Positions 63,592-64,000 of a stretch of DNA of 64,000 nucleotides are shown one piece after another. Location of the stretch: contig CAMAWN010000006.1 in the NCBI GenBank assembly GCA_945861865.1, forward strand, positions 1 to 64,000, in the 5' to 3' direction. Within the stretch, counting starts at the first letter, position 1; each line of letters opens with the position of its first letter. Position numbers and translations under genes: made by a program. The stretch comes from Candidatus Kuenenia stuttgartensis. GTDB taxonomy: Bacteria > Planctomycetota > Planctomycetia > Planctomycetales > Planctomycetaceae. A model generated the notes under the pieces. That model was not told the DNA's origin and did not search any database. It saw only the letters and a list, made by a program, of their open reading frames with translations.

Positions 63592-64000
63592 ATGCGATGC
63601 CGATGGAAGTGCCTGATGGTGTGCCTGTGGCTGGCTCCTGAATTCGCATTCGCCGGCGGCGTCGGCCTGCAAGCGCATTGGTTGTGGAGCAGTCGCTACC
63701 CGCGCGTCGCCGAAACCATTCGATTGCGGCGCGAGTTCAGCGTGACCGACCCCGTCGAACACGCGGACCTGCGCGGCTTGGCGGATGACCGCGCGAAAGT
63801 TTTCATCGACGGTCGCAACGTCGCAGAGTTCACGTCTTCTCGACGATTCACAACGGCGACGATTTCTTCGTTGACGGCTGGCAAGCATCTCGTCGAAGTC
63901 GAGGCAACCAACCATGCCGGCGCGTCCGGAGTGTGGTTGCAGTTGGATTGGACTGGCGACGACGGCCGGTCTCAGCGATTGGTCACTGACGGTGATTGGG
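63592..64000 (+). CDS. Secreted protein, N-terminal part (runs off the window)
   Basis: The ATG at 63592 starts MRCRWKCLMVCLWLAPEFAF (signal peptide, cleavage after FAFA). The visible mature region (GGVGLQAHWLWSSRYPRVAE, VTDPVEHADLRGLADDRAKV, SLTAGKHLVEVEATNHAGAS) has the beta-sandwich look of a secreted planctomycete protein, often the start of a DUF1553/PSCyt1-type or sialidase-like cargo. The rest is outside the window, so no function is assigned. Confidence 0.65.
   Translation, partial: MRCRWKCLMVCLWLAPEFAFAGGVGLQAHWLWSSRYPRVAETIRLRREFSVTDPVEHADLRGLADDRAKVFIDGRNVAEFTSSRRFTTATISSLTAGKHLVEVEATNHAGASGVWLQLDWTGDDGRSQRLVTDGDW

Overview
The window comes from a chromosome of the phylum Planctomycetota, moderately GC-rich by eye. 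The evidence is the gene families: two cysteine-rich secreted proteins with YTV-type repeats, DUF1552, DUF1080, DUF4159, a neutral-ceramidase-like secreted hydrolase, and a MoxR/DUF58/BatA/VWA cluster with large secreted partners. Housekeeping genes (ftsY, typA, frr, sdhCAB, lysS, mutM, ispH, an ABC-F ATPase) are scattered among small operons on both strands. No genus can be named from the sequence alone.

Layout. 1-13.3 kb holds translation, secretion and respiration genes (ftsY, typA, a lipoprotein, a YTV protein, a ROK kinase, frr, an ABC-F ATPase, a UPF0178 protein, sdhB-sdhA-sdhC). 13.5-20.9 kb holds a ceramidase-like enzyme, a DASS anion transporter whose stop codon overlaps an NtrB-like kinase followed by an NtrC-like regulator, a DUF1080 protein and lysS. 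21.3-41.7 kb is almost entirely minus strand: DUF1552, then a ten-gene cluster read from 41.7 down to 22.9 kb (large coiled-coil membrane protein, five secreted or exported proteins, MoxR, DUF58, BatA/VWA, VWA). 41.9-46.1 kb holds an FAD-linked oxidase, the second YTV protein and a calcineurin-type phosphoesterase.

46.1-54.4 kb is an 8.3-kb integrative element in the 3' end of tRNA-Leu(UAA), bounded by 22-bp direct repeats. It has a tyrosine integrase beside the tRNA, an excisionase-like protein, a DUF3987 helicase-like protein, a VapBC-type toxin-antitoxin pair, a secreted TPR protein and several unknown proteins. The att core lies inside the integrase reading frame, so integrated and excised forms encode different integrase tails. 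54.5-56.4 kb, on the other side of the tRNA, is a graveyard of decayed mobile DNA (IS256-like, ISAs1-like, terminase GpA, IS630-like). 56.5-64 kb returns to core genes (a kinase with a haem-c motif, mutM, ispH, an ABC exporter), a fused remnant of a tad pilus locus, and secreted proteins.

The most unusual signal is a set of about nineteen palindromic elements (about 50-130 bp, several unrelated sequence families, typically two inverted arms that often fold as short hairpins) at gene junctions. Several families recur in the window. Some copies lie in frame in coding sequence: one adds exactly 24 codons to an ABC permease, and several sit between the start codon and the hydrophobic core of signal peptides in the 29.7-38.0 kb operon. 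I saw none inside the integrative element or the decayed region beside it. They resemble, in behaviour only, REP/BIME sequences and Rickettsia palindromic elements; I know of no named family they belong to.
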